Source: Methylophilaceae bacterium (GTDB taxonomy: Bacteria > Pseudomonadota > Gammaproteobacteria > Burkholderiales > Methylophilaceae). From it: a DNA stretch of 64,000 nt. The notes beneath the pieces are model-generated. The model was not told the DNA's origin. It saw only the letters and a program-made list of their open reading frames with translations, and did no database searches. Positions 26,762 through 35,680 of this stretch are shown here, one piece after another; position 1 is the stretch's first letter, and every line of letters starts with the position of its first letter. Position numbers and translations under genes: made by a program. The stretch covers positions 372,001 through 436,000 of the forward strand of contig CAJPFK010000004.1 in assembly GCA_905339275.1 (NCBI GenBank), read 5' to 3'.

Positions 26762-27994
26762 CTAGTTTTTAATGGAATTTTCTAAATAATCACTCCACCA
26801 TTGCATCATTTTTATTCGTTCATCCATGTAATTTGCGCGGTTATATGCGCGCCTTATTTCGTTGGGTTCGCAGTGGGCAAGCTGCCTTTCGATGGCATCC
26901 GGCCTGAAGCCGTGCTCATTAAGTACGGTGCTCGCCAGGGCCCTGAATCCGTGAGCGGTCATTCGTCCTTTGTAACCTAGCGAATAGAGCGCTTCCAGCA
27001 ATCTATTGCTGTGTATTGGCATATCGGGCAACCTGCCTTTGAATATATATTCCGAATGGTTGCTTAGAGGCTTCAGTCGTTTTAATTTTTGAATGGCTTG
27101 TACGGATAAAGGGACAATATGCTCAATTCTCATCTTCATGCGTTCGGCGGGTATTCTCCATAACGCTCTCTCCCAATCGATCTCATTCCATTTCGCGTAT
27201 ATCAGCTCACTTTTCCTGACAAAGGTCATGGCCAGTAACTGCAATGCGTATTTTGTAATTTCGTCGCCACGTTCGTCATATTTCTCGATAGCCGTCATTA
27301 ATTCAGGAATTTCTTCAATTCCAATGGCTTTCTGGTGAACGGTCGTGTGTGGATGAAGCGCTACTGACAACCCAATCGTAATGTCATGCTTGCAGATGCC
27401 TGTGGCAATCGCGTAGCGCCACAATTGCCGGCAGTCACTGAGGGCGCGATGGGCGATGTTATAGGCTTTGCGAGCCTCTATTTTCTGGATGATGGCCAAT
27501 AAGTCCTGCGCTTTGATGCTGGCGAACCTTTTCTTTGCCAGATACGGGAGCAGATTGTTGACCAGCCTGCGTTCAACTTCTGTTGCATGGTGTTTTGACC
27601 AAAGCGGAGTTTTTCTTTCCAGCCAGTCTGCTGCAACTTTCTCAAAGTGGTCTGCCCCGGTTTTTGCAAGTCGGGCCAGATTGGAATCAAGGCAGGCAGG
27701 ATGTTTCTGAAGATGGCTCGGGTGTTGATATTTTTTTAAGATGATCTGTTCATAAAATATTTTTGCTTTTTCGTACGCTTCCAGTTTGTTCTCTGTTTTG
27801 CAACTGTGCCTGTATGTTGTCCCATGCTCAAAATACATGGCCTGCCAATACGGGGAGGCATTATTTAAATAAACCTTCAATTTCCTTGGATAGTTTGGAA
27901 CCGATGTCATCGTGCCAGGTATTGCCGCAGTTTTATGACGTGGAGAAGATGAAATGAGATTGGTTAGTGTATTTTTATTAAAATTATGTTTCAT
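26762..27994 (-). CDS. Tyrosine recombinase (phage/island integrase)
   Basis: A 410-residue integrase. Catalytic-domain features are MTFVRKSELIYAKW (first Arg), TAHGFRALASTVLNEHG (His-x-x-Arg) and LAHCEPNEIRRAYNRANYMDER (nucleophile Tyr), all typical of P4-like integrases. The N-terminal region (about 25-110) has an arm-binding-like segment, YPRKLKVYLNNASPYWQA, unlike the usual DUF4102 start. It is more AT-rich than its neighbours. No other phage or island genes are recognised next to it, so it is probably the remnant of an element or a solitary integrase. Its 3' end lies 86 bp from the truncated porin. Confidence 0.88.
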   Translation of the reverse strand: MKHNFNKNTLTNLISSSPRHKTAAIPGTMTSVPNYPRKLKVYLNNASPYWQAMYFEHGTTYRHSCKTENKLEAYEKAKIFYEQIILKKYQHPSHLQKHPACLDSNLARLAKTGADHFEKVAADWLERKTPLWSKHHATEVERRLVNNLLPYLAKKRFASIKAQDLLAIIQKIEARKAYNIAHRALSDCRQLWRYAIATGICKHDITIGLSVALHPHTTVHQKAIGIEEIPELMTAIEKYDERGDEITKYALQLLAMTFVRKSELIYAKWNEIDWERALWRIPAERMKMRIEHIVPLSVQAIQKLKRLKPLSNHSEYIFKGRLPDMPIHSNRLLEALYSLGYKGRMTAHGFRALASTVLNEHGFRPDAIERQLAHCEPNEIRRAYNRANYMDERIKMMQWWSDYLENSIKN

Positions 27995-28464
27995 GAATCA
28001 AGTTTATGATGATTGCCAAGTTGCGGACAGCAGCAGATAAGTTATTGAACGTGTTTTTTAATCTAATTTCAACTCGACTACTATTCGACTACTTTGGGAA
28101 GCGATGATGCGGAGATGGCTTTCAGGCAAAGCATGAAGCATGCGCTAAAAGTAGCATTTAGACCGTCGGGCCCGGAATGCAAGTGCAGAAAAAACCGGGA
28201 ATATCTGAAACTATTTTCATCATGGAGGCCTCTGCAGAATAATATCCGGTTGCCAGCTCATTGGCCTGACGGGTACGTCTGTATACTGGCATGGTGTTGG
28301 GATATACTCAATGCGGCCAAAAGCGCGGCGGAAGCCGCAATAGGCGGTTTTTGTTTCTGTTTGGCATGGTTATTGGACGGGCCGGGATTACGTGATTGTC
28401 AGTATTGGTCAAGGGCCGTACCGCGCCATTCAAATTTTACAGTTCGGATAGAATAGGAGTCTCC
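27995..28464. other. Integrase upstream region
   Basis: I see no convincing gene here. An 11-bp-spaced direct repeat, TCGACTAC at 28074-28081 and 28085-28092, is one helical turn apart and may be an arm-type integrase site. Near 28320-28365, GC-rich short palindromes (GCGGC/GCCGC and CCGC/GCGG) precede a TTTTTG run, a possible weak terminator. A 120-codon open frame crosses the region but has no family resemblance. Confidence 0.4.
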
Positions 28465-29184
28465 TTGAAAAATATCATGTTTGCATTTTCGGGCTTTGCA
28501 TTTCTGATGGCCCTCATGCAGCCTCTTAACGCTGCAACGCTTGAAGAGGCTATGGCCGCTGCAAAGGCAACGGACTACAAAACGGCTGCAACCATTTATC
28601 AGGAGCTTGCCGGGAAAGGCGATGCCAAGGCGCAATATAACCTCGGGTTAATGTACTTCCGCGGTGACGGTGTCGAGCAGAGCTACCAGGAGGCTGCCAA
28701 ATGGCACCGCATGGCAGCGGAGCAAGGCTACGCCGATGCGCAGTACAGCCTGGCTGCGATGCATTTCAATCGCGATATTCCGACCGAAGACTATGCGGAA
28801 GCTGCCGGCTGGTACAAAAAAGCGGCTGAACAGGGGCACGTCAAATCCATGTTGAATCTGGGTATTTTGTATTTCCGCGGAGATATTTTCGAGCAGAACC
28901 TGGAAGAATCGGTGAAATGGTATTTGAAAGCTGCAGAAGCAGGAAATGCCGAAGCGCAGTTCAATCTGGGCAACATGTACACCAGGGGCCTTGGCGTGCC
29001 TGAGGATATTGTGCGCGGCACGATGTGGATTCTGGTCTCCATTGAAAATCCCGATGTCGGCAGGCGGATTGTCAGCAAGACCAAAGTGGCCAATTTCAAT
29101 GCGTACAAAATGACCGAAGAACAAAAAGCGCAAACCAGGGCGCTGGCAAACGAATGTAATGCGAAGAAATACAAAGGCTGCTGA
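28465..29184 (+). CDS. Sel1-repeat (TPR-like) secreted protein
   Basis: A 239-residue protein, probably periplasmic. I start it at TTG 28465, with AGGAG 5 nt upstream, giving a signal peptide MKNIMFAFSGFAFLMALM with cleavage after LNA; an ATG four codons downstream is the alternative. Four Sel1 repeats of about 36 residues follow (AQYNLGLMYFRGDG, AQYSLAAMHF, SMLNLGILYFRGD, AQFNLGNMYTRGLG). Such solenoids mediate protein-protein contacts, and the partner is unknown. It ends in a short Cys-containing tail (NAKKYKGC). Confidence 0.85.
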   Translation: MKNIMFAFSGFAFLMALMQPLNAATLEEAMAAAKATDYKTAATIYQELAGKGDAKAQYNLGLMYFRGDGVEQSYQEAAKWHRMAAEQGYADAQYSLAAMHFNRDIPTEDYAEAAGWYKKAAEQGHVKSMLNLGILYFRGDIFEQNLEESVKWYLKAAEAGNAEAQFNLGNMYTRGLGVPEDIVRGTMWILVSIENPDVGRRIVSKTKVANFNAYKMTEEQKAQTRALANECNAKKYKGC

Positions 29185-29217
29185 TATTGCTGCGTATTTA
29201 ATAATTGAGCATTAAAT

Positions 29218-29244
29218 AAAAAGCCGGTGTCTTGCCGGCTTTTT
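29218..29244. terminator. Bidirectional terminator
   Basis: AAAAAGCCGG pairs with CCGGCTTTTT around a 7-nt loop. The A and T flanks make it work on both strands, for the Sel1 gene (+) and the GIY-YIG gene (-). Confidence 0.85.
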
Positions 29245-29250
29245 ATCTGA

Positions 29251-29502
29251 TTAATTCCCGGACCGGAAAAAATCCAGCTTTTTGTCCCGTGGGGTTTTCT
29301 TGAGTCTGGCTTCTGCCATGGAGGCCGTTGAACGATCGGCGTAGGGTTTTGTGGCAACGATACGCAAGGGAGGATTGGCGCGGGTATACTTTGCGCCGCG
29401 ACCTGACTGGTGTGCACGAAACCTTGACTCGAGGTCAGTGGTGATGCCTGCGTAGTAACTGCCGCCTTGGCATTCAAGCAGATATAAATGCCATTGCATC
29501 AC
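29251..29502 (-). CDS. GIY-YIG nuclease family protein (UPF0213)
   Basis: An 83-residue single-domain protein. It starts WHLYLLECQGGSYYAGITTDLESR, so the GIY-YIG pair reads LYLLE/YYAGI. The middle has RGAKYTRANPPLRIV, then EARLKKTPRDKK, the family's conserved Glu and basic end. This matches the small YhbQ/UPF0213 group, thought to act on DNA but poorly characterised. Its gene ends against the shared terminator with the Sel1 gene. Confidence 0.88.
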   Translation of the reverse strand: MMQWHLYLLECQGGSYYAGITTDLESRFRAHQSGRGAKYTRANPPLRIVATKPYADRSTASMAEARLKKTPRDKKLDFFRSGN

Positions 29503-29533
29503 TATCTTTCAAAGATGATCAGTTGTTTGCAGC

Positions 29534-29743
29534 TCAATAATCGGCACTGCGTCCAGTTGAATACCCGGAAGCATCATTCTGCCATTCGCCACAGCGGTCA
29601 CATCGATGATCCTGCATCGTTTTGCACAAGGTCAGCTTGTCATGCCCGCAAGCATGACATACATGGGCTACTGGAGCTTTGGCGTGTGTTTCGTGGTGCT
29701 CCTGGGCTACTCTGGTACTGCCTAATCCGTACTTGTTGTCCAT
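29534..29743 (-). CDS. Small zinc-ribbon protein, function unknown
   Basis: A 69-residue protein starting MDNKYGLGSTRVAQEHHETH, with paired knuckles CHACG and CDRCG around a basic loop (HDKLTLCKTMQDHR) and ending SGYSTGRSADY. The four main cysteines, perhaps with another Cys between them, should bind zinc. I chose ATG 29743, with GGAG 9 nt upstream. The frame continues upstream to 29887 and that part contains another CxxC (ECLAC), so a 117-residue form is possible. I recognise no named family, and it has no operon partner beyond the GIY-YIG gene. Confidence 0.6.
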   Translation of the reverse strand: MDNKYGLGSTRVAQEHHETHAKAPVAHVCHACGHDKLTLCKTMQDHRCDRCGEWQNDASGYSTGRSADY

Positions 29744-29965
29744 GGGCAAAATCTCCACACAGGCGAGGCATTCAACGTTAACACGTATCGTTATCTTAAT
29801 CGTCCGGGCAAATATATCAACTCCATTTTTAGTGGCGCGCCACACTTTGGAAGCGGTAAATGCCGATTCCTGCCCGCCTTGGTACATACATGTTTTTTCC
29901 AGGCGTTATAATTCCATTAAATCCTGCCGTTATTCGTCACCATCTATTTAGAGGGGTCATGCAAC

Positions 29966-30385
29966 ATGAAAAGTTATCGCAAGGAACTCTGGTTCAACCC
30001 GCCCACCCGGGTCGCGTTTATCAACATCACACCGCAGGTGCGTGAATGCCTGCATGAAAGCGGCGTTCGGGAGGGTTTTGCGCTGGTCAATGCAATGCAT
30101 ATTACCGCCAGCGTCTTCATCAACGATGACGAATCCGGCCTGCACCACGATTATCGTGAATGGCTGGAGCGCCTGGCGCCCCATGAACCGATCCGTAACT
30201 ATCGCCATAACGATACCGGCGAAGACAACGCCGATGCCCATATGAAAAGACAGGTCATGGGACGCGAGGTGGTGGTGGCGATTACCAACGGCCAACTGGA
30301 TTTCGGCCCATGGGAGCAGATTTTCTACGGCGAGTTCGATGGCCGCCGGAAGAAGCGCGTACTGGTCAAGATTATCGGCGAATAG
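29966..30385 (+). CDS. YjbQ/UPF0047 family protein
   Basis: A 139-residue protein of the YjbQ family, some members of which show thiamine-phosphate-synthase side activity. Motifs are [20 protein letters not shown], the metal-site stretch [20 protein letters not shown] (His, Asp and Asn ligands) and [19 protein letters not shown]. The length is typical. GAGG lies upstream of ATG. The physiological role of this family is still unclear. Confidence 0.9.
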   Translation: MKSYRKELWFNPPTRVAFINITPQVRECLHESGVREGFALVNAMHITASVFINDDESGLHHDYREWLERLAPHEPIRNYRHNDTGEDNADAHMKRQVMGREVVVAITNGQLDFGPWEQIFYGEFDGRRKKRVLVKIIGE

Positions 30386-30489
30386 TTTCGCTTTGCCTGG
30401 GTTTGCTTTTGCATCGGCTACGCATGTGTTTGGTGTGTTCACCTGGCATGAAGCCGTGTTGATTTGAAGTGTGTTGAATTAAGGTGTTT

Positions 30490-31836
30490 ATGAAGATTCC
30501 TGAATTGCTCGCCCCCGCAGGGGATATGGACCGCATGCGGACGGCTTTCGATTATGGCGCGGATGCCGTCTATGCCGGCCAGCCGCGTTACAGCCTGCGT
30601 GTGCGCAATAATGGCTTTGGCATGGTGCAGCTCGCTGAAGGCATTGCCGAGGCGCACCGGCGCGGCAAGAAGTTTTTTGTGGCAAGCAACATCTCGCCGC
30701 ACAATACCAAAGTCAAAACCTACATGGCCGACATGGCGCCAGTCATTGCCATGCAGCCGGATGCGCTGATCATGTCGGACCCCGGCTTGATCATGATGGT
30801 GCGCGAAAAGTGGCCGGAAATGCCGGTTCATCTTTCGGTACAGGCCAACACGGTGAACTATGCAACGGTGAAGTTCTGGCAGAGCCTGGGCTTGACTCGC
30901 GTTATTCTGTCGCGCGAACTGTCGCTCGATGAAATCGAGGAAATCCGCCAGCAATGCCCCGATATGGAACTGGAAGTGTTCGTGCACGGCGCGCTCTGCA
31001 TCGCCTATTCAGGCCGCTGCCTGCTTTCCGGCTACTTCAATCATCGCGACCCGAACCAGGGAACCTGCACGAATTCCTGCCGCTGGGATTACAAGGTGCA
31101 TGATGCCGCCGAAGACCCTGCCGGGGTGATCCGCCTCAACGAGTTTAATTTCAAGGCCGAGATGGAACAATCCGGCTTGTCGGGATGCGGCAGCATGCAG
31201 CGCCATCCCGAGGCGGACAAGGTTTACCTGATCGAGGAAAAAGGCCGCCCCGGAGAGCTGTTGCCCATCATGGAAGACGAGCACGGCACCTATATCATGA
31301 ACAGCAAGGATCTGCGCGCGATCGAACACGTCGAGCGGCTGACGAAAATGGGGATCGACTCTCTGAAAATCGAAGGCCGCACCAAGTCCCGCTATTATGT
31401 GGCACGTACCTGCCAGAACTATCGCAAGGCCATCGATGATGCGCTTGCCGGGCGTCCTTTCAATATGAGCCTGCTGGGGGAACTGGAGAATCTGGCCAAT
31501 CGCGGCTATACCGACGGTTTCTACCAGCGGCATCATACGGCAGAGCACCAGAACTACATGCAGGGACATTCGAAATCCAACCGCAGCCTTTATGTGGGGG
31601 ACATCGTTGCCTACGACCCGGATCAGGGGCTGGCCGACATTGCCGTGAAAAACCGCTTTGCCCTGGGTGATCGTCTGCAGATCATTAAACCCGACGGCAA
31701 CCGTGAAATGGTGGTGGAAACCATGTTCGATAAAAAAGGCCAGCCGGTCAGCGAAGCAGCAGGCAGCGGAATTTTCGTCCGCCTGCCGATTGCCGCCGGA
31801 AACTTTGATAATGCGATGGTGGCGCGCTGTCTGTAG
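30490..31836 (+). CDS. trhP: tRNA uridine hydroxylation protein TrhP (U32 peptidase family)
   Basis: YegQ/TrhP-type member of the U32 family, which makes 5-hydroxyuridine at the wobble position of tRNAs using prephenate. From ATG 30490 (448 residues; AAGG 5 nt upstream) it shows KIPELLAPAGDMDRM, GADAVYAGQPRYSLR, VHGALCIAYSGRCLLSGYF, and the Cys-rich RDPNQGTCTNSCRWDY segment expected to hold an iron-sulfur cluster. The large C-terminal domain includes SLKIEGRTKS. RlhA is a paralogous alternative, but the length and the RDPNQG sequence favour TrhP. Confidence 0.85.
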   Translation: MKIPELLAPAGDMDRMRTAFDYGADAVYAGQPRYSLRVRNNGFGMVQLAEGIAEAHRRGKKFFVASNISPHNTKVKTYMADMAPVIAMQPDALIMSDPGLIMMVREKWPEMPVHLSVQANTVNYATVKFWQSLGLTRVILSRELSLDEIEEIRQQCPDMELEVFVHGALCIAYSGRCLLSGYFNHRDPNQGTCTNSCRWDYKVHDAAEDPAGVIRLNEFNFKAEMEQSGLSGCGSMQRHPEADKVYLIEEKGRPGELLPIMEDEHGTYIMNSKDLRAIEHVERLTKMGIDSLKIEGRTKSRYYVARTCQNYRKAIDDALAGRPFNMSLLGELENLANRGYTDGFYQRHHTAEHQNYMQGHSKSNRSLYVGDIVAYDPDQGLADIAVKNRFALGDRLQIIKPDGNREMVVETMFDKKGQPVSEAAGSGIFVRLPIAAGNFDNAMVARCL

Positions 31837-31858
31837 GGGAACCGGCTAGCGGTTCCCC
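31836..31858 (+). terminator. Hairpin at the trhP stop
   Basis: GGGGAACCG pairs with CGGTTCCCC around GCTAG. The stem begins at the last base of the stop codon. There is no T tract, so termination strength is uncertain. Confidence 0.5.
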
Positions 31859-31869
31859 GGGATTCGCTG

Positions 31870-32301
31870 TCAGCCCTGAATATAGCTTTCCAGTTGCTTG
31901 ATCAGGAATTGCTGATAGGCAATCGTCTCTTTCACCAGGTCGCCGATCGAAAGCACGCCAATCACTTTTTCATTTTCAATTACCGGCAAGTGGCGAATGC
32001 GCTTGCCGGACATCAGCTCCATGCACTCATCGACCAGTTGATCCGGCGTGACGGTGATGACCGTGGTGGACATGACTTCCTGGATTTTCGTCGTTCTGGA
32101 AGTTTTGCCCTTCAAGGCCACCTCGCGCGCATAGTCGCGTTCGGAAAAAATACCCGCGAGATGGCCGCTGCCATCAATCACGACCAGGGCCCCCACCCGT
32201 TTTTCCGCCATGACCAGCAATGCATCGTAAACAATCGAATCGGGTGTGACAGAGAGTACCTCATGGCCTTTGGATTCGAGTAATTGTCTAACGGTTTTCA
32301 T
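31870..32301 (-). CDS. Tandem CBS-domain protein
   Basis: A 143-residue protein made almost entirely of two CBS motifs (about 10-65 and 75-130), with DALLVMAEKRVGALVVID and GIFSERDYAREV in the first, and RHLPVIENEKVIGVLSIGDL in the second. Stand-alone CBS pairs bind adenosine nucleotides or SAM and act as energy sensors, often on another enzyme. I start at ATG 32301, where AGGAG sits 5 nt upstream; the open frame extends 18 codons further without a ribosome site. The partner is unknown. Confidence 0.9.
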   Translation of the reverse strand: MKTVRQLLESKGHEVLSVTPDSIVYDALLVMAEKRVGALVVIDGSGHLAGIFSERDYAREVALKGKTSRTTKIQEVMSTTVITVTPDQLVDECMELMSGKRIRHLPVIENEKVIGVLSIGDLVKETIAYQQFLIKQLESYIQG

Positions 32302-32386
32302 ATGCTCCTCCGTCTTGTGATTTTTGTTTTGGCAATGCTCAATGAAAATATACACCTGTTTTAGCGAGGACTAAAATCTTGATTAC

Positions 32387-32414
32387 TTGACATAGTTAGC
32401 CAGCTAACTATAAT
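32387..32414 (+). promoter_or_regulatory. marR promoter with embedded operator
   Basis: Consensus TTGACA (32387-32392) and TATAAT (32409-32414) are 16 bp apart. A perfect 20-bp palindrome, ATAGTTAGCCAGCTAACTAT (32392-32411), fills the spacer and overlaps both boxes, the textbook position for an autorepressor site. Confidence 0.85.
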
Positions 32415-32424
32415 GGAGCTAATT

Positions 32425-32931
32425 ATGTTGCAACTACGTGATCTACCCAGCAGGGAAACCCTGCAGAAATTTGCGCTGCGTTATCCGCAGGCCGATATCA
32501 GCGCGATTTCCGCCTTTCTGCATTTGCTGCGCGTAGCAACAGACCTGTCGATTGCGCTGGATGAATGCCTGAGCCGTCATGGCCTCCTGCAAGGCCGCTG
32601 GTGGGTGCTGATATTGTTGATGCGTGAAGAAACCCTGACTGCAACGCCGTCGGTGCTGGCCGGCAAGGCCGGCGTAACCCGCGCCACGATGACGGGCCTG
32701 CTCGATGGCCTTGAGCGTGATGGCCTTGTGGAGCGGCTGCTGGACGTCAATGACAGGCGCAGTATCTCGATCAAGCTGACGCAAGCTGGCCAGACCAGGC
32801 TGGACGAGGTGATGCCGGATTATTACAGCCGTTTGCGCGCATGCATGGTGGACCTAGATGAGCAGGACCGCGAACGGCTGCACGATATATTGAATCTGAT
32901 CAGTGGCGGAATAGCGGAGTTCAGCAAATAG
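32425..32931 (+). CDS. MarR-family transcriptional regulator
   Basis: A 168-residue winged-helix regulator. The helix-turn-helix reads LAGKAGVTRATMTGLLDGLERDGLV and the wing is LLDVNDRRSISIKLT, as in MarR. A long N-terminal part (about 1-50) and the C-terminal helix should form the dimer interface. I start at ATG 32425 because GGAG lies 7 nt upstream; the earlier ATG at 32413 overlaps the -10 box. It should repress itself through the palindrome at 32392-32411 and the next gene through the related site at 32952-32971. Confidence 0.9.
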   Translation: MLQLRDLPSRETLQKFALRYPQADISAISAFLHLLRVATDLSIALDECLSRHGLLQGRWWVLILLMREETLTATPSVLAGKAGVTRATMTGLLDGLERDGLVERLLDVNDRRSISIKLTQAGQTRLDEVMPDYYSRLRACMVDLDEQDRERLHDILNLISGGIAEFSK

Positions 32932-32951
32932 GCCACCGTTTTTTTATCGAT

Positions 32952-32971
32952 ATAGTTAGGCAGCTAATTAT
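32952..32971. promoter_or_regulatory. Second MarR-type operator
   Basis: ATAGTTAGGCAGCTAATTAT matches the marR operator at 18 of 20 positions. It lies 33 bp before the SnoaL-like gene, so the regulator probably controls that gene and perhaps the transporter behind it. Confidence 0.75.
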
Positions 32972-33003
32972 TTTTTAATCGTAATATCCATGAGGAGAAA
33001 GAG

Positions 33004-33384
33004 ATGCAAACAAGCGAAATCAAATCCACTATTCTTGACATCAATGCACGTTGGGATGCCGCATTCAACGCACGGCAACCGGCACAGGTCGCTGCATTGT
33101 ATGACACGGCTGCAACGGTTCTTCCTGCCGGTGCGGCACAAGTCTCCGGCGCTACGGCAATCCTGGATTTCTGGACAAAAACCATAGCGCAAGGCATCGT
33201 CGATCATAAAATCGAGATGCTCGAAGTTGGCGTTGATGGCAATCTTGCCTATCAGCGCGGTCTCTGGAGCGCAGCCGCTGTTGACGCAGAAGGCGTACGC
33301 CAGGAATTCAGCGGGAACCTGCATGTGCTGTATCGCCGTCAAAGCGACGGCAGCTGGAAAGCGCTTACGCATATCTGGAATTAA
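33004..33384 (+). CDS. SnoaL/DUF4440-like protein (SgcJ/EcaC family)
   Basis: A 126-residue NTF2-like fold protein. It starts with a helix (EIKSTILDINARWDAAFNA), then LYDTAATVLPAGAAQVSGATAI and a final sheet, HVLYRRQSDGSWKALTHIWN. These cone-shaped domains bind small hydrophobic ligands or act as isomerases; nothing identifies the ligand. AGGAG precedes the ATG and a MarR-type operator lies just upstream. It probably forms one unit with the EamA transporter 28 bp downstream. Confidence 0.82.
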   Translation: MQTSEIKSTILDINARWDAAFNARQPAQVAALYDTAATVLPAGAAQVSGATAILDFWTKTIAQGIVDHKIEMLEVGVDGNLAYQRGLWSAAAVDAEGVRQEFSGNLHVLYRRQSDGSWKALTHIWN

Positions 33385-33412
33385 ACCGGTAGTTCCAACA
33401 TAAGGGCTTGAT

Positions 33413-34327
33413 ATGTCATGGACGTCGAATAAAGTTCGTGCGGTTGCCGCTTTGCTGCTGCTTTCCATCCTGTGGGGCTACAACTGGGTGGTGATGAAAA
33501 ATGCACTGCTTGATGCCGGTGCGTTCCAGTTCGGCGCGCTGCGCACCTTTCTCGGTGCGCTGTGCCTGCTGGCCTTGATTGCCATCCTGCGCAAGCCCTT
33601 GCGCCCGAAGGAGATACCCACGTTGATCCTCCTCGGCCTGCTGCAGACCAGCGGGTTTACCGGGCTCATCATCTGGGCGCTGGTGGAAGGCGGGGCAGGC
33701 AAGACGGCTGTCCTGACCTATACCATGCCGTTCTGGGTCATGGTGATGGCCTGGCCGTTACTGGGCGAAAAAATCAAGGGTACGCAATGGCTGGCGGCGC
33801 TGTTCTCGGTCATGGGGCTGCTGTTCATTCTCGATCCGCTGCATCTTGGTACGGATCAGTTCAGTATGATGCTGGCCGTGCTGGCCGGGATCAGCTGGGC
33901 CCTGGCCGTGATGCTGGCGAAGAAACTGCATCAGCGTGCGCCCGAGCTGGATTTGCTCTCGCTGACGGCATGGCAGATGTTGTTCGGCTCGTTGCCCATC
34001 GTCGTTGTCGCATTCCTTGTGCCCGCACCGCCGATCAACTGGACGCCCTACTTCATCGGCGCTGTCGTATTCAACGCTGTTTTCTGCAACGCGCTCGCAT
34101 GGCTGCTGTGGCTTTATGCCCTGCAGCGGCTGGAAGCAGGCGTGGCAAGCATGGTGACGCTGCTGGCACCGGTGATCGGCGTGCTTGCCGCCTGGTGGGA
34201 GCTCAAGGAGCAGCCCGCGCAGATGGAGCTTCTTGGCATGCTGTTTATCGTGGTATCGCTGATCATTATCTCCATTCGCGGCATGAAACAGCACGAGAAA
34301 ATAGACGCTGCGATGGCACAGGAATGA
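33413..34327 (+). CDS. EamA/DMT-family transporter
   Basis: A 304-residue inner-membrane protein with ten hydrophobic segments in two EamA repeats. The first opens LLLSILWGYNWVVMKNAL and GALRTFLGALCLLAL. The second opens near residue 150 (LAVLAGISWALAVML), and the end has ASMVTLLAPVIGVLAAWWELKEQ. DMT transporters export or import small metabolites. The substrate is unknown, but the MarR circuit upstream suggests efflux of a toxic small molecule. The gene is convergent with nothing and is followed by yebC after 55 bp. Confidence 0.9.
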   Translation: MSWTSNKVRAVAALLLLSILWGYNWVVMKNALLDAGAFQFGALRTFLGALCLLALIAILRKPLRPKEIPTLILLGLLQTSGFTGLIIWALVEGGAGKTAVLTYTMPFWVMVMAWPLLGEKIKGTQWLAALFSVMGLLFILDPLHLGTDQFSMMLAVLAGISWALAVMLAKKLHQRAPELDLLSLTAWQMLFGSLPIVVVAFLVPAPPINWTPYFIGAVVFNAVFCNALAWLLWLYALQRLEAGVASMVTLLAPVIGVLAAWWELKEQPAQMELLGMLFIVVSLIIISIRGMKQHEKIDAAMAQE

Positions 34328-34382
34328 TGCCTGCCTGATATGCTAAAATCATACGTATTTCAGACAGTCATCAGGGTACAAC

Positions 34383-35108
34383 ATGGCAGGACATTCCAAA
34401 TGGGCCAATATTCAGCATCGTAAAGGCCGTCAGGATGCAAAGCGCGGGAAAATCTTCACCCGCTTGATCAAGGAAATCACGGTCGCTGCCCGCATGGGCG
34501 GCGGCGATGTGGCAACCAATCCAAGGTTGCGCATGGCAGTAGATAAAGCCAAGAGCGAATCCATGCCGAAAGACAACATCGAGAACGCAATCAAGCGCGG
34601 CTCCGGCACGCTCGAAGGCGTGAATTACGAAGAAGTGCGCTACGAAGGCTACGGCATCGGCGGCGCTGCCGTGATGGTTGATTGCCTGACGGACAACAAG
34701 CAGCGCACGGTTGCCGATGTGCGCCATGCTTTCAGTAAATACGGCGGCAATCTGGGCACTGACGGCTCGGTCGCCTTCATGTTCAAGCATTGCGGCGTCA
34801 TTCTGTTCGAGCCGGGAGCCAGTGAAGACCAGGTCATGGAGATCGCGCTGGATGCCGGTGCGGAAGATATCATCACGGACGAAGACGGCAGTATCGAAGT
34901 CATCACCCAGCCCAATGATTTCCAGGCGGTGAAGGATGCGCTGGAAGCCGCCGGGCTCAAGCCAGTTCTGGGCGAAATCACCATGCGCGCTTCAACGGAA
35001 ACCGTTTTTACCGGCGACGATGCGGTGAAGATGCAGAAATTGCTGGATGCGCTGGATGATCTCGACGACGTGCAGGAAGTGTATACCTCGGCTGCCATAG
35101 AAGAGTGA
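34383..35108 (+). CDS. yebC: YebC/PmpR-family protein
   Basis: A 241-residue member of the TACO1/YebC family, described both as a transcription regulator and as a factor that helps ribosomes through difficult sequences. It starts with the family signature [20 protein letters not shown] and has [36 protein letters not shown], and an acidic C-terminus. Its stop overlaps the ruvC GTG start (GTGA). The yebC-ruvCAB order is widely conserved in proteobacteria. Confidence 0.96.
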   Translation: MAGHSKWANIQHRKGRQDAKRGKIFTRLIKEITVAARMGGGDVATNPRLRMAVDKAKSESMPKDNIENAIKRGSGTLEGVNYEEVRYEGYGIGGAAVMVDCLTDNKQRTVADVRHAFSKYGGNLGTDGSVAFMFKHCGVILFEPGASEDQVMEIALDAGAEDIITDEDGSIEVITQPNDFQAVKDALEAAGLKPVLGEITMRASTETVFTGDDAVKMQKLLDALDDLDDVQEVYTSAAIEE

Positions 35109-35650
35109 CGGCAATCCGCATCCTTGGCATAGACCCCGGGCTGAGGCTCACCGGCTTTGGCGTCATCGAAAAAACCGGCGAGAAGTTGAGTTACATCTCT
35201 AGCGGCACCATCAAAACGACGACAGGCAAGGGTGCGGATATCGAGGACCTGCCCAGTCGTTTGAAAATTATCCTGGATGGCCTGTTCGAAGTGATCGACA
35301 CTTACGCGCCTGAACAGGTTGCCGTCGAAAAGGTCTTTGTTAATGTGAACCCGCAATCCACGCTTTTGCTCGGGCAGGCACGCGGCGCGGCGATCAGCGC
35401 CGCAGTCATCAGAAATCTGACTGTGGCGGAATACACTGCCTTGCAGGTCAAGCAGTCCGTGGTCGGTAACGGTCATGCCGCCAAGGAGCAGGTGCAGGAG
35501 ATGGTCAAGCGGCTGCTGAAGCTGCCGGCCAATCCCAGCCCGGATTCCGCCGATGCGCTGGCCTGCGCGATTTGCCATGCGCATGGCGGACAGGGGATGG
35601 GTAAACTCGCAACTGCGGGTTTTCGTGTACGTGGCGGTAGGCTAATATAA
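35105..35650 (+). CDS. ruvC: Holliday junction resolvase RuvC
   Basis: Structure-specific endonuclease that cuts Holliday junctions after branch migration by RuvAB. The 181-residue protein begins [15 protein letters not shown] with the first catalytic Asp, has [11 protein letters not shown] with a catalytic Glu, and [15 protein letters not shown] with the last acidic pair. The start is GTG overlapping the yebC stop by 4 bp. Confidence 0.96.
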   Translation: MTAIRILGIDPGLRLTGFGVIEKTGEKLSYISSGTIKTTTGKGADIEDLPSRLKIILDGLFEVIDTYAPEQVAVEKVFVNVNPQSTLLLGQARGAAISAAVIRNLTVAEYTALQVKQSVVGNGHAAKEQVQEMVKRLLKLPANPSPDSADALACAICHAHGGQGMGKLATAGFRVRGGRLI

Positions 35651-35680
35651 ACTTATGTCGTTATTTTCAAGAAAGTCGCC

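Noticed and set aside
28094..28456. 120-codon frame between the integrase and Sel1 genes
   Set aside because: Unusual composition, no good ribosome site or homology; it crosses hairpins and a T run.
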